This document shows positions 53,410 through 63,667 of a stretch of DNA of 64,000 nt, one piece after another. Within the stretch, counting starts at the first letter, position 1, and each line of letters opens with the position of its first letter. The DNA comes from Pseudomonadota bacterium (GTDB taxonomy: Bacteria > Pseudomonadota > Gammaproteobacteria > Magnimaribacterales > D2472). The position numbers and the translations under genes are program-made. Under the pieces are notes generated by a model. The model saw only the letters and a program-made list of their open reading frames with translations, did no database searches and had not been told where the DNA came from. Where the stretch lies: contig JAOMBK010000001.1 in assembly GCA_028344535.1 (NCBI GenBank), positions 62,001-126,000 on the forward strand. Reading direction: 5' to 3'.

Positions 53410-55080
53410 ATGAAAGATTTAATAAAAAAATACAAACCTTTTGAGCCTATTCCTTTGAAGGGAAGAAATTGGCCAAATGAAGTTATTCAATCAGCACCGA
53501 GATGGTGCTCAGTTGATCTGCGCGATGGAAATCAAGCTCTCATTGAACCCATGGGCCATGAAAGAAAAAAACGAATGTTTAAACTGCTTTGTGATCTTGG
53601 GTTTAAAGAAATTGAGGTCGGTTTCCCAGCAGCGTCTGAAACTGATTTTGAATTTGTAAGATGGTTAATTGAAGAAAAAAAGATTCCCTCTGACGTTACA
53701 ATTCAGGTGCTAACTCAAGCGCGTGATCACATTATTGAAAGGACTTTTGAGTCTCTTAAAGGTGCTTCGCAGGCTATTGTTCATTTTTATAATTCAACCT
53801 CTACCCTGCAAAGAAAAGTTGTTTTTGATCAAGACAAAGAAGGCATTAAAAAAATTGCAACAGATGGTGCATTACTTGTAAAAGAACTTGCATTGGCTAA
53901 TCCTGAAACAAAATGGTCTTTTGAATACTCTCCTGAAAGTTTTACTGGCACAGAACTCGAATACGCAGCAGAAGTTTGTGATGCTGTAGTAGATATTTTA
54001 AAAGACGTGTCTTCTGCAAAAATCATTATCAATCTTCCTGCGACTGTGGAGATGGCAACTCCTAATGTCTATGGCGATCAAATAGAGTGGATGAATGAAA
54101 ATTTAATGAATCGAGAAAGTATTTCTCTTTCATTGCATCCGCACAATGATCGCGGAACAGCAGTTGCTGCCTCTGAGTTTGGTCTAATGGCTGGCGCTGA
54201 TAGAGTTGAAGGAACCTTATTTGGAAATGGAGAGAGAACTGGTAATGTTGATATTGTTACCATTGCACTCAATCTATTAACTCAGGGAATAGATCCAGAG
54301 CTTGATTTTTCTGATATTAATGCAGTTATTAGAGAAGTTGAGTACTGCAATCAACTTCCAGTTCATCCAAGACATCCGTATGCAGGAGATCTTGTTTTCA
54401 CTGCCTTTTCGGGGTCTCATCAAGATGCAATCAAAAAAGGGCTTAATGCTCTAGCAAAGTCAAACAACCCAGAATGGGAAGTCCCCTATCTACCTATTGA
54501 TCCAGCAGATCTTGGTAGATCATATGAGGCAGTTGTAAGAATCAATTCACAATCAGGTAAAGGCGGAATAGCATTTATACTTGAAAAGGATCATGGTGTT
54601 TCTCTACCTAGACGATTACAAATCAATCTAAGCGAAAAAGTTCAAAAGGTTGCTGACGAGACTGGAAAAGAAGTTATGTCTCGAGATATTTGGAAAGTTT
54701 TTGAAAAAAACTACATAGCTGTTGAAGGCAAACTTGAATTAATGAATTATGCCTTATCCTCAACAGAAGATTCCGAAGGCAATACATCAGATCAAGTAGA
54801 AATTACATTAAGAGATCAAAAGGATGAAGTGACTCTCTCTGGGGTTGGTGGAGGTCCTATTGAGGCTTTTGTATCTGCGGTCAATAATCATTTCTCAACA
54901 TCAATCACTGTCTCTGATTATCACCAACATTCTGTTACCTCAGGCGCTGATGCAAAAGCTGCCGCATACATTGAATTAACTCAAGAGGGTCAAAATGAGT
55001 GGGGCGCTGGTATTGATGGCAATACAGTAAAGGCCTCTTTTCAGGCCATCGTGGCTGGGCTAAATAAACTAATTATTTAA
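53410..55080 (+). CDS. leuA: 2-isopropylmalate synthase (long LeuA, type 2)
   Basis: A 556-residue LeuA of the long type. Metal-binding start of the barrel DLRDGNQALIEPMGHERK near residues 37-54, HPHNDRGTAVAASE near 238, GNGERTGNVD near 273, and a C-terminal LeuA regulatory (leucine-binding) domain from about 440. It condenses acetyl-CoA with 2-oxoisovalerate in leucine synthesis. It stands alone without leuBCD. It is divergent from the holD-like gene with only 13 bases between the two ATGs, and it has no clear ribosome site. Its end overlaps the convergent enoyl-CoA hydratase by eight bases. Confidence 0.95.
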   Translation: MKDLIKKYKPFEPIPLKGRNWPNEVIQSAPRWCSVDLRDGNQALIEPMGHERKKRMFKLLCDLGFKEIEVGFPAASETDFEFVRWLIEEKKIPSDVTIQVLTQARDHIIERTFESLKGASQAIVHFYNSTSTLQRKVVFDQDKEGIKKIATDGALLVKELALANPETKWSFEYSPESFTGTELEYAAEVCDAVVDILKDVSSAKIIINLPATVEMATPNVYGDQIEWMNENLMNRESISLSLHPHNDRGTAVAASEFGLMAGADRVEGTLFGNGERTGNVDIVTIALNLLTQGIDPELDFSDINAVIREVEYCNQLPVHPRHPYAGDLVFTAFSGSHQDAIKKGLNALAKSNNPEWEVPYLPIDPADLGRSYEAVVRINSQSGKGGIAFILEKDHGVSLPRRLQINLSEKVQKVADETGKEVMSRDIWKVFEKNYIAVEGKLELMNYALSSTEDSEGNTSDQVEITLRDQKDEVTLSGVGGGPIEAFVSAVNNHFSTSITVSDYHQHSVTSGADAKAAAYIELTQEGQNEWGAGIDGNTVKASFQAIVAGLNKLII

Positions 55081-55846
55081 AGTCAGGCTGACGCTTTTCT
55101 AAGAAGGCTGTAACCCCTTCCATGTTTTCTGCTGAGCCAAAAATATTATTTTGCGCTTCGGCTTCCGCATTAAACGTTTCATCATAAGACTGAGTTAATG
55201 AATCATTCATTAGCTTTTTAGTTAATGATAGGGCTTGGGGAGATCTCTTAGATAAATGCTCTGCCCATTTTTTGGTTTCAGCACTTAAATCGTCTAATTC
55301 TACTACTTTGTTAGCGATACCCATGCTCAAGCAATCTGCAGAGGAAATTTTCTTCGCTTCAATTGCATATTCTAAAGCTCTAGCATAGCCTATGGCTCTT
55401 GTTAAAAGAAAACTAAGTCCGCCATCTGGTACCAAGGCAATATTACTAAACACAGACATAATGTATGCATCTTTGGCCATAATTCTTAAATCACATGCCA
55501 TAGCCAATGCGGCGCCAATTCCAGCGGCGGCTCCATTAATTGAACCAATGACTGGTTTTGGCATTTCAATAATATTCTTTAAAAAAGGATGATAGCCTCT
55601 TTGTAAAGCATCTTTAGTGTCTGACCAGGATGCATCTCTCTCAGTTAAGTCAGCGCCAGCAGAAAATCCTCTGCCCTCTCCTGTTATTACCAACACCCTG
55701 ATTTGAGAATCATTTTTTACTTTTTCAGTTGCATCCCCCATATCCCAAATAAGTTGTTCATTAAACGCATTCATCATTTTTGGACGATTAATCGTTATAG
55801 TAGCTACCCTATTTTCAATATCTAAGCTTATAGTTTCATAACTCAT
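55073..55846 (-). CDS. Enoyl-CoA hydratase/isomerase (crotonase family)
   Basis: A 257-residue crotonase-fold protein. Oxyanion-hole stretches are GRGFSAGADLTER near residues 58-70 and NGAAAGIGAALAMACDLRIM near 104-123. The second glutamate expected of classical hydratases (near residue 134-140) reads FSNIALVPDGGLSFLL, where Asp replaces Glu, as in several isomerases or degradative members. It acts on a CoA thioester; exact reaction is unassigned. It is upstream in the reading direction of no close partner and ends over leuA; tilS lies 21 bases upstream of it. Confidence 0.85.
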   Translation of the reverse strand: MSYETISLDIENRVATITINRPKMMNAFNEQLIWDMGDATEKVKNDSQIRVLVITGEGRGFSAGADLTERDASWSDTKDALQRGYHPFLKNIIEMPKPVIGSINGAAAGIGAALAMACDLRIMAKDAYIMSVFSNIALVPDGGLSFLLTRAIGYARALEYAIEAKKISSADCLSMGIANKVVELDDLSAETKKWAEHLSKRSPQALSLTKKLMNDSLTQSYDETFNAEAEAQNNIFGSAENMEGVTAFLEKRQPDFK

Positions 55847-55867
55847 ATTTTTCTCCGAATTGATTGA

Positions 55868-56833
55868 TTATTTCTTATTTAAGATCAAATCACCATCACA
55901 AAAAGTTAAAAAAGCACTCTTTTGATCATTATCTGCTCTTGACCAATTTACCTTTGTTTTTGCGCTAGGACTAGAATAAATAAATGCTTTTAAAATTTCG
56001 CCAATAATTTTTTTATTTGGCATGGCCACATTATTAATTTTTATCCAATATCTAATCACTTCCACACAAGTATCTTCCTCAAGCTCAAGTAAAAATTTTC
56101 TATGTAGTTTAGGGCCTCTAATATGTTCCCCAAATTGTTGAGCAAGCAGAAAATTATGAGCTTTTTTATGTTTTAAAACTAGCGAAGCTGTTTGTTGAAT
56201 TTGCATGCTTGCTTGAGGCCATCGATTTGAGACTATTTTGAGAACTTCATTGCGAATAAAGTTACGATCTTGGTTATCTTCAAAGTTAGTGTTATCAGAG
56301 ATAAATTTGATATTGTTATCAGACAGATATTGAGTGAGATCAGACTTGGTATAGCTAAGCCAAGGTCTTAAAAGTAATCCTTCTCCCAAAGTACGTTTTT
56401 TTATCGGCCCTTGCAGGCCATCTATACCTGTGCCTCTAAAAAGTCTAAATAAAATTGTTTCAGCCACATCATCTGCATGATGAGCCATCAACAATTGATC
56501 ATGGGATTGAAGAGTATCTTGAAAAATTTTATATCTAGCATTTCTTGCAGCCGATTCAAGACCTGATTTTTTTACATTTATATTCACACCATGACTTTGA
56601 AAAGGAATATTTCTTTCCTCGCAAAATATTTTGCAGTGTTCTTCCCATTGATCTGAGTCTTGATGAAGTGAATGATTGATATGGAGTGCAGAGAGATTGC
56701 CATACAAAAGTTTGCTCTGATTAAGCTCGTAACAAAAGTGCAAAAGTGCAGAAGAGTCTCCGCCACCACTAAAGGCAACAATTATATTTTTATTAGGATC
56801 AACTAAATCAAAAAAAACTTTTGAATCAAACAA
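55868..56833 (-). CDS. tilS: tRNA(Ile)-lysidine synthase, short form
   Basis: A 321-residue TilS. The PP-loop ATP motif IIVAFSGGGDSSALLHF is at residues 17-33, followed by HINHSLHQDS and MAHHADDVAETILFRLFRGTG near 116-136. It modifies C34 of tRNA-Ile(CAU) to lysidine so that it reads AUA. The E. coli enzyme is about 430 residues with a further C-terminal domain; this one stops after the substrate-binding region, like reduced forms in streamlined genomes. It follows accA by two bases. Confidence 0.93.
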   Translation of the reverse strand: MFDSKVFFDLVDPNKNIIVAFSGGGDSSALLHFCYELNQSKLLYGNLSALHINHSLHQDSDQWEEHCKIFCEERNIPFQSHGVNINVKKSGLESAARNARYKIFQDTLQSHDQLLMAHHADDVAETILFRLFRGTGIDGLQGPIKKRTLGEGLLLRPWLSYTKSDLTQYLSDNNIKFISDNTNFEDNQDRNFIRNEVLKIVSNRWPQASMQIQQTASLVLKHKKAHNFLLAQQFGEHIRGPKLHRKFLLELEEDTCVEVIRYWIKINNVAMPNKKIIGEILKAFIYSSPSAKTKVNWSRADNDQKSAFLTFCDGDLILNKK

Positions 56834-56835
56834 AA

Positions 56836-57780
56836 TCAGGCACCAATTTTAAGCAAGCGCTGATAGCGTCTTTGAAGTAACTCCTCTTGAGAGAATTTTG
56901 ATAGCTCTGCTATGTTTGTTAACAAAGATGATTTAATGTTTGCTGAAACCGCATCATAGTCTTGATGCGCTCCACCAATTGGTTCAACAATAATCTCATC
57001 AACGATGCCTATATTTTTTAAGTCTTTTGCTCCCACCTTCATGGCTTCAGCAGCCTCTGGAGCCTTTTCAGATTCTCTCCATACTATTGAAGCACATGCT
57101 TCGGGAGAAGCAACAGAATAGGTACCATATTCTAATATAGCGATATGATCACCCACGCCTAGGGCCAAGGCACCTCCTGAGCCCCCCTCCCCAGAAACTA
57201 CGACTAAGATTTTTGTTTTTAGGCTAGACATAACAGCAAGATTTCTAGCAATTGCTTCACTCTGCCCTCTTTCTTCGCCCTCCACACCTGGATATGCCCC
57301 AGCTGTATCAATGAAAGTAATAACTGGCATATTAAATCGCTCGGCAAGCTGCATTAATCTCTTAGCTTTTCTATAACCTTCTGGCTGCGGCATTCCAAAA
57401 TTTCTTTTAACTTTTTCATCAGTATCTCTGCCTTTTTCGTGCCCAATGATCATGACCGGCATGTTCTCTAATTTTGCGATGCCTCCAACCAATGAAGCGT
57501 CATCTCCAAACTGACGGTCTCCGTGAAGCTCTTCAAACTCATCAAAGATTCTTTCAATAAAATCTAGTGTGTGCGGCCTGTTAGGATGTCTTGCAACCTG
57601 AACTTTTTGCCATGTAGACAATTTAGAATAAATTTTCTTCGTCAATGTAGCTTGTTCAGATTTTAACTTATCAATCTGAGGTAAAAGTTCTGGATTATCA
57701 GAGGCAGCCAATTGCAAAGCTTCTATCTTCTCTGCAACTTCTGCAATTGGTTTTTCGAACTCTAAAATATTGATACTCAT
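56836..57780 (-). CDS. accA: Acetyl-CoA carboxylase carboxyltransferase alpha subunit
   Basis: A 314-residue AccA, usual length. It begins with the helical [17 protein letters not shown] segment, then [38 protein letters not shown] and [33 protein letters not shown] near 148-180. With AccD it forms the transferase that makes malonyl-CoA for fatty acid synthesis. It overlaps the dnaE end by four bases; dnaE-accA-tilS is the standard gammaproteobacterial order. Confidence 0.97.
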   Translation of the reverse strand: MSINILEFEKPIAEVAEKIEALQLAASDNPELLPQIDKLKSEQATLTKKIYSKLSTWQKVQVARHPNRPHTLDFIERIFDEFEELHGDRQFGDDASLVGGIAKLENMPVMIIGHEKGRDTDEKVKRNFGMPQPEGYRKAKRLMQLAERFNMPVITFIDTAGAYPGVEGEERGQSEAIARNLAVMSSLKTKILVVVSGEGGSGGALALGVGDHIAILEYGTYSVASPEACASIVWRESEKAPEAAEAMKVGAKDLKNIGIVDEIIVEPIGGAHQDYDAVSANIKSSLLTNIAELSKFSQEELLQRRYQRLLKIGA

Positions 57781-60700
57781 TTGTTTAATTTAATTGCCTC
57801 ATCACCGAACATATCTTTAAGTATTTTGATATTTTCGGATGAAGGCATCAGTTTAAATTCATCTCCAAGCTCTATTATAGCCTCAGAGTCCTCATGAAGA
57901 ATTTTTAAATGTATTTTACAGTTTCCATGCTTCCAGAAATCTCCATTTAAATTTTTTAAACTGGTCATATTGGATTGAATAGAATCATTTGGCAGTTTTC
58001 TTGCGTCGATCATTATGGATTTATTGCCTTGGCTCATTTGCGATTCGAGTGAAGTCACAGCCCCCACCTTCATCTTATACATCCTCCTGTTTAATTCTTT
58101 GGATTTGTAATCATCAATTTCAACTGACCCAGCAAAAATAAGAATAGAATTTGCCTTTAGTAATAAGTGATGTTTTTCTAAAACATCGGTGCTAACTGTT
58201 CCTTCCATGGTTCCTGTTCCATCATCAAAACTAATAAAAGCAATTTGTTTATTTGAGCGATCTCTAATTTGTCTGTATGAATTGAGTAAGCCAACTATTT
58301 TTACTCTGCTAACATCATCTGTAACTTCACCGATCGTATGAGATCTTAAATTTTCGACCATACCTTCTATTGCAATTACTGGATGTCCTGAAAAGTAATA
58401 TCCAAGAGCATCTCTCTCATGATTAAGTAAATCCTCTTTCGATAAATCTTTTACATTTACGTATTTCTCATAAGGATCAAATGTTTCTTCCATTGAAGCA
58501 AAAAGATCAGATGTTCCTGCCATTTGTGCGCTGTTTTTTTGACCTTCTCTTAGCATATCTTCCATACAGGCCAGTGCTATGGATCTAGATGGTGCTAATT
58601 CATCAAATGCACCAGCTTTAGTCAAAGCCTCAATGGATTTTTTACCGCCTAATCGAATATTTACTTTTTTTGTAAGATCAAAGAGATCCTTGAAAGAATG
58701 ATTTTTTCTAACTTCAATGACATGATCAATGAAAGAATCTGCTACTCCCTTAATTGCGCCCAATCCATATTGAATATGCAGATCTTCGTTAACATTAAAG
58801 TGCTTATTGCTGGTTTTAATATCTGGAGTTAATACCTTTATTTTCATCTCCTTGCATTCATTAATCAAAGTGCTGATCTTATCCGTGTTGCCCAATTCTG
58901 TTGAGAGAACGGCTGCCATAAAGTGCTCAGGAAAATATGTCTTTAAATATGCAGTTTGATAAGACAGCATTGCATAAGCTGCAGAATGAGATTTATTAAA
59001 ACCATAGCCTGCAAATTTTTCAATTAGATCAAATATTTTCTCAGCAGTTGCTTTTTTAATATCATTTTGAGAACAGCCATCTACAAATATTTGCCTTTGT
59101 TGCTCCATCTCTTCAACTTTCTTTTTACCCATAGCTCTGCGTAAAATGTCAGCCTGACCAAGGGAATAGCCGGCTAAAACCTGTGCAGCTTGCATAACCT
59201 GTTCTTGATATAAAATTACCCCATAGGTCTCTGATAATACTGGCGCCAGTAATTCGTGAGGAAAAGTTACCTTACTCTTTCCATGCTTTCTATCAACAAA
59301 TTCGTCATGCATCCCTGATTCCAAAGGCCCGGGCCTATACAAAGCAAGTAAAGCGACTATCTCTTCAAATTTAGTAGGCTTCAACCTTCGAATCAATTCT
59401 CGCATGCCCGTTGACTCTAACTGAAATACAGCGGTGGTTTTTCCAGAGGCAAGTAAATCAAAAACCTTGGGGTCATCTAGAGTGAGAGAGTTAAGATCTA
59501 AGGTTTTTTCATTTTTTTCACTTAGGGATTGATTAATGGTTTTTACTGCCCGATCTATTACTGTAAGAGTCCTTAATCCTAAAAAATCAAATTTAACCAG
59601 CCCAATAGTCTCGACATCATCTTTATCAAACTGAGTCATGAGTGAGTTAGATTGTGGATCAAAGTAAGTTGGACAAAAATCTGCAATTGATCCAGGAGCT
59701 ATTACTATTCCTCCTGCATGCTTACCAACATTCCTAGCTATTCCCTCAAGTTTATATGCCAAATCAATGATTTCAGAAACTTCGTCCTCATCCTGAATCA
59801 TTTTCTTGAATATGGGCTGAGAGCTGATAGCTTTTTCTAGAGTCATACCTGGAATGAAGGGTATCATTTTAGAAATTCGATCACCTAAAGCATAAGGTTT
59901 ACCTAGAGCTCTTGCCACATCCCTGACAACAGCTCGTGCTGCCATTGTTCCAAATGTTGCGATTTGAGATACAGCAGACTTTCCATATTTCTGTCCAACA
60001 TAATCAATAACCATATCTCTTTTATCCATACAAAAATCAATATCAAAATCTGGCATTGATATTCTTTCTGGATTGATAAATCTTTCAAAAAGAAGATTAT
60101 GTTCAATTGGATCTAGCGCCGTTATCCCTAAAGCATATGCGACTAGCGAACCAGCTCCCGATCCTCTGCCTGGACCAACCGGAACATCATTGTCTTTAGA
60201 CCATTGAATAAAATCTGCTACGATTAAAAAATAACTTGAAAATCCAGTTTCATGGATTTGCGTTAACTCATAATCCAAACGTTTTAGATAGATTTCTTTT
60301 TCCCCTGATGAATACGATTCTATAATTTTATTTAATTGCTTCTTAGAAAGCTCGGATAAAAAAGAATTAAAATCATGCTCCTCTGGAACTGGATATTCTG
60401 GCAAAAAATATTGATCTGTTGTTAGTGTTACATTACATTTTTGAGCAATGGCTACAGTATTATTTATTAAAGTATCAGGATCACAGTCGCTAAATAAGTT
60501 AGAGATATCCTTTGAAGATTTAAAAAATTGCTCGGGACTAAACAGCCTCTCACGATTTGCATCATTCAATGTCTTACCAGTATTAATGCATACTTTCGTC
60601 TCATGAATATCAAAATCTTCTTTTTGAGAGAACATAGTGTCATTGGATACAATAACTGGAATAAGAAATTCAGACGCTAATGGCAAAATACATTGTATAA

Positions 60701-61229
60701 ATTCTTCCTCAAAGCTTTTACCTACCCTTTGAAGTTCAATACAAAAATCATCCTGAAAGGTTTCCTTGAAAGAGAGTAATTCTGTTTTTAAATCTTGATT
60801 CTTTTTAAGTTTAGCTAGATTAAAAATAGTTGATGAGGAGCCCCCAGCAATTACTATAATATTTCCAGCACAACTACTTAAATCTTCAAAAGTTATAGAA
60901 ATATAGTCATTTTCTTGCTGGAGTTGAGATTTTGAGATAATACCCATTAAAGACTTTAACCCTTCATTATTTTTTGCAAGGCAAAGAATTTCACCAAATT
61001 CTCCAGCATGTGATTTTAAGTTAAGAGTAGTGCCTGCTATAGGCTTAATACCTGCTGCCTCGGCCTTATTAAAAAATTTCACCATGCCAAACATATTATT
61101 CAGATCAGTCAGAGCGACCGCAGGCATATTTAACTTCTGAGCATTTTCAATAATCTCATTGATTCTAAGCAATCCCCTGGAAATACTAAATTCAGATGAA
61201 ACTCTAAGATGAATAAAAGAAGTTTGCAT
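57777..61229 (-). CDS. dnaE: DNA polymerase III alpha subunit
   Basis: A C-family replicative polymerase of about 1150 residues. It has an N-terminal PHP domain ([15 protein letters not shown], with Ser where an active PHP has His, so probably no PHP catalysis), the palm with [16 protein letters not shown] near 355 and the catalytic triplet in [13 protein letters not shown] near 395, then finger, helix-hairpin-helix and OB domains. I use the ATG at 61229, which matches the conserved start, although AAGGAG lies 15 bases away. The alternative TTG at 61241 overlaps rnhB and has only three bases after the ribosome site. Confidence 0.96.
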   Translation of the reverse strand: MQTSFIHLRVSSEFSISRGLLRINEIIENAQKLNMPAVALTDLNNMFGMVKFFNKAEAAGIKPIAGTTLNLKSHAGEFGEILCLAKNNEGLKSLMGIISKSQLQQENDYISITFEDLSSCAGNIIVIAGGSSSTIFNLAKLKKNQDLKTELLSFKETFQDDFCIELQRVGKSFEEEFIQCILPLASEFLIPVIVSNDTMFSQKEDFDIHETKVCINTGKTLNDANRERLFSPEQFFKSSKDISNLFSDCDPDTLINNTVAIAQKCNVTLTTDQYFLPEYPVPEEHDFNSFLSELSKKQLNKIIESYSSGEKEIYLKRLDYELTQIHETGFSSYFLIVADFIQWSKDNDVPVGPGRGSGAGSLVAYALGITALDPIEHNLLFERFINPERISMPDFDIDFCMDKRDMVIDYVGQKYGKSAVSQIATFGTMAARAVVRDVARALGKPYALGDRISKMIPFIPGMTLEKAISSQPIFKKMIQDEDEVSEIIDLAYKLEGIARNVGKHAGGIVIAPGSIADFCPTYFDPQSNSLMTQFDKDDVETIGLVKFDFLGLRTLTVIDRAVKTINQSLSEKNEKTLDLNSLTLDDPKVFDLLASGKTTAVFQLESTGMRELIRRLKPTKFEEIVALLALYRPGPLESGMHDEFVDRKHGKSKVTFPHELLAPVLSETYGVILYQEQVMQAAQVLAGYSLGQADILRRAMGKKKVEEMEQQRQIFVDGCSQNDIKKATAEKIFDLIEKFAGYGFNKSHSAAYAMLSYQTAYLKTYFPEHFMAAVLSTELGNTDKISTLINECKEMKIKVLTPDIKTSNKHFNVNEDLHIQYGLGAIKGVADSFIDHVIEVRKNHSFKDLFDLTKKVNIRLGGKKSIEALTKAGAFDELAPSRSIALACMEDMLREGQKNSAQMAGTSDLFASMEETFDPYEKYVNVKDLSKEDLLNHERDALGYYFSGHPVIAIEGMVENLRSHTIGEVTDDVSRVKIVGLLNSYRQIRDRSNKQIAFISFDDGTGTMEGTVSTDVLEKHHLLLKANSILIFAGSVEIDDYKSKELNRRMYKMKVGAVTSLESQMSQGNKSIMIDARKLPNDSIQSNMTSLKNLNGDFWKHGNCKIHLKILHEDSEAIIELGDEFKLMPSSENIKILKDMFGDEAIKLNK

Positions 61230-61233
61230 AAAA

Positions 61234-61776
61234 TTAAACAATGACTCCTTTGAATGACTTGCGATGAAAGGATGTATAACCTGACTCCTTAAGAGTAGTT
61301 AGGTGATGGATAGTTCCATACCCTTTATTTTTTACAAAATTATAAATTGGGTATTTTTTATCTATCTCTTTCATGAAATCATCTCTATGTACTTTGGCGA
61401 TAATTGAGGCTGCTGAAATTTCTGAAATTAGCTTATCACCCCCAATCACTGCCTTACAATTTACCTTAATATTTGGGATAAATTTTCCATCAACATAAAC
61501 TAAATCTGGTGTAATGGATAAATTCATTATAGCTTCTTGCATGGCAAGCAATGTCGCTTGATGAATATTTATCTCATCAATTTTATCATTTGAGACACTG
61601 GCAAAACTATAAATAGATTGTTCTTTAATTATTTTAGCTAAGGTCTCTCTTTTGATGGAAGAAATTTCCTTCGAGTCTCTTAATCCTGATATAGGATTTT
61701 TTAAAATTACTGCTGCAGCTGTCACTGGACCAGCCAAACACCCTCTTCCCACTTCATCAACCCCAGCAATAATCAC
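61234..61776 (-). CDS. rnhB: Ribonuclease HII
   Basis: A 180-residue RNase HII. It begins IIAGVDEVGRGCLAGPV, the metal-site motif with Asp and Glu (residues 6-7), followed by the active-site Asp regions LRDSKEISS near 32 and YVDGKF near 94. It cuts RNA in RNA/DNA hybrids and removes single ribonucleotides. Its ATG overlaps the lpxB stop (ATGA), within the lpxA-lpxB-rnhB-dnaE series. Slightly short but complete. Confidence 0.96.
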   Translation of the reverse strand: MIIAGVDEVGRGCLAGPVTAAAVILKNPISGLRDSKEISSIKRETLAKIIKEQSIYSFASVSNDKIDEINIHQATLLAMQEAIMNLSITPDLVYVDGKFIPNIKVNCKAVIGGDKLISEISAASIIAKVHRDDFMKEIDKKYPIYNFVKNKGYGTIHHLTTLKESGYTSFHRKSFKGVIV

Positions 61777-62897
61777 AATAGATCATTAATTGCTTTTGCA
61801 GCAACTTCAAAACCTTCTCCACGCATAGAGTCATTAATCTCTGAGAGGTAAGATTGATAATGTTCAGGCTTAGAAGATATTTTAGAAAAACTACTAACAA
61901 TTGATTCAGGCGTTAAATCATATTGAATTAATTCAGGAAAAATATGCTTCTGAAGAAGTAGATTTGGCAGCCCAACAAATGGCGTTCTAACCAGTCGACT
62001 TAAAATTGCATAATTTAGTTTATTTGTTTTATAGCAAATAATTGGAACTGAGCCTAAAACAGCTGCCTCTAAAGAAGCTGTGCCCGATGTAACAATTGAA
62101 ATTGAAGATAAGCTAAGAAAATCTTGAGCGGAATCAATGGATAGTTTGTAAGGAATTTCATTAATACCTTTTGTTGATTGAATCATCTCAGCTAATTTTT
62201 GATTTGCAGCTGGTATTACAAAATATCTATTTGAATTCAAGTTATGAAGTTTTTTTGCTGCTGCAACATAAACCGGCATCAATTGAGAAATTTCGCTTAC
62301 TCTGCTTCCAGGCAAGATGCTAATCAATTCTTTTGAAGAATCTAGGTTATATTTTGAAATAAGCTCTTGCTTGTTTTTAGGTTGTAGTTGGCTAAATGGA
62401 TGGCCCAAAAAAAAGCTATGCATGTTTTTTTTATCATAAAAATCACATTCAAATTTAAATAAGCACATTGTTAAATCCACATATGCTTGGATGGCTTTAA
62501 TTCTATTTTCTCTCCATCCCCAAACTGAGGGACTTACTACCTGAATTGTCTTGATACTCTTTTGATTGAGCTTTTTATGAAAAAACATATTGAAATCCGG
62601 TGAGTCAACGCCAATAAAAATATCAATATCATTTGAAATAAAGAGATTGAATAGTTTTTTTCTAATTGAAAAAATTTTTGGAAGATTAATTAATGGATCA
62701 ATTAGACCCATTACATGAAGGTCCTGATAATCAATTTCTGGAGGCGTGACAATAGTTCCAGCATTCACCTCAGGCCCACCTAAACCATACAAATCAACAT
62801 CAAAGATATTTTGTAATGATTGGACAAGTTTTGATCCCAGCCTATCCCCAGAGTGTTCGGCAGCAATGATGCCTACTTTTATCTTCTTTTTTGACAC
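61773..62897 (-). CDS. lpxB: Lipid-A-disaccharide synthase
   Basis: A 374-residue GT19-family glycosyltransferase. Family blocks are VGIIAAEHSGDRLGSKLVQSL near 8-28, FIGVDSPDFNMFFHKKL near 93, SPSVWGWRENRI near 122 and the sugar-nucleotide site SGTASLEAAVLGSVPIICYKTN near 267-288. It joins UDP-diacylglucosamine and lipid X to form the lipid A disaccharide at the inner membrane. It abuts lpxA with no spacer, in the classic lpx operon. This confirms that the organism makes lipopolysaccharide. Confidence 0.97.
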   Translation of the reverse strand: MSKKKIKVGIIAAEHSGDRLGSKLVQSLQNIFDVDLYGLGGPEVNAGTIVTPPEIDYQDLHVMGLIDPLINLPKIFSIRKKLFNLFISNDIDIFIGVDSPDFNMFFHKKLNQKSIKTIQVVSPSVWGWRENRIKAIQAYVDLTMCLFKFECDFYDKKNMHSFFLGHPFSQLQPKNKQELISKYNLDSSKELISILPGSRVSEISQLMPVYVAAAKKLHNLNSNRYFVIPAANQKLAEMIQSTKGINEIPYKLSIDSAQDFLSLSSISIVTSGTASLEAAVLGSVPIICYKTNKLNYAILSRLVRTPFVGLPNLLLQKHIFPELIQYDLTPESIVSSFSKISSKPEHYQSYLSEINDSMRGEGFEVAAKAINDLL

Positions 62898-63665
62898 CTA
62901 TCGAAGTAAGCCTCTTTCAGATCTTTCTACCGAAGAAATAAAAGTCGTAAGCGCCTGATTATTATCTTTATTCAATGCATGCAGGTATTTAATTGCATCA
63001 TCGAGAGAATAACCTTTTCGATAAATAATTCTGTAAGCTTTTTTTACTAAGTTTACTGAATCAGTATCAAAATTATTTCGCTGCATTCCAATGGTATTCA
63101 AGCCTATTGGCCTCGCTGGATTAGCGGCAACTTTTACAAATGCAGGCACATCCATGGTAATTAATGTATTCAAACCTGTAAAAGAATAATCGCCTAATGA
63201 GCAAAATTGATGAACCAAGGTAACAGCTCCAAGAATTACATTATTTCCAACCGTGACATGCCCAGCCAAACCAGCAGTATTTGCAAATACGTTATGATTA
63301 CCAACCACGCAATCATGGGCAATATGTGAATAAGCCATAAACAAATTTTCATCGCCTATAACCGTTTTAGACTTATCCTGAACAGTCCCACGATGAACTG
63401 TAACACCCTCTCGAAAAATATTATTTTTACCAATCTCTAAAGTAGTAGCTTCACCATTGTATTTTTTGTCAGGAGTATCCTCGCCAATAGTAGAGAATTG
63501 ATAAAAAATATTACCAGCCTCAATTTTAGTTGGTCCCTTGATAACAACATGAGAGTGTAGAATGCAGTCTGGGCCTATTTCTACATCAGGTCCTATAACG
63601 CAAAAGGGACCGATTTTCACAGATTGATCAATTTTTGCAGAAGGGTCTATAACTGAATTAGTCAT
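62898..63665 (-). CDS. lpxA: UDP-N-acetylglucosamine acyltransferase
   Basis: A 255-residue left-handed beta-helix acyltransferase with repeated hexapeptides from residue 5 onwards (VIDPSAKIDQSVKIGPFCVIG). The catalytic His is in SHIAHDCVVGNHNVFAN near 121-137, and a C-terminal helical bundle closes the protein. It adds 3-hydroxyacyl from ACP to UDP-GlcNAc, the first committed step of lipid A synthesis. It follows fabZ by two bases. Confidence 0.97.
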   Translation of the reverse strand: MTNSVIDPSAKIDQSVKIGPFCVIGPDVEIGPDCILHSHVVIKGPTKIEAGNIFYQFSTIGEDTPDKKYNGEATTLEIGKNNIFREGVTVHRGTVQDKSKTVIGDENLFMAYSHIAHDCVVGNHNVFANTAGLAGHVTVGNNVILGAVTLVHQFCSLGDYSFTGLNTLITMDVPAFVKVAANPARPIGLNTIGMQRNNFDTDSVNLVKKAYRIIYRKGYSLDDAIKYLHALNKDNNQALTTFISSVERSERGLLR

Positions 63666-63667
63666 AC

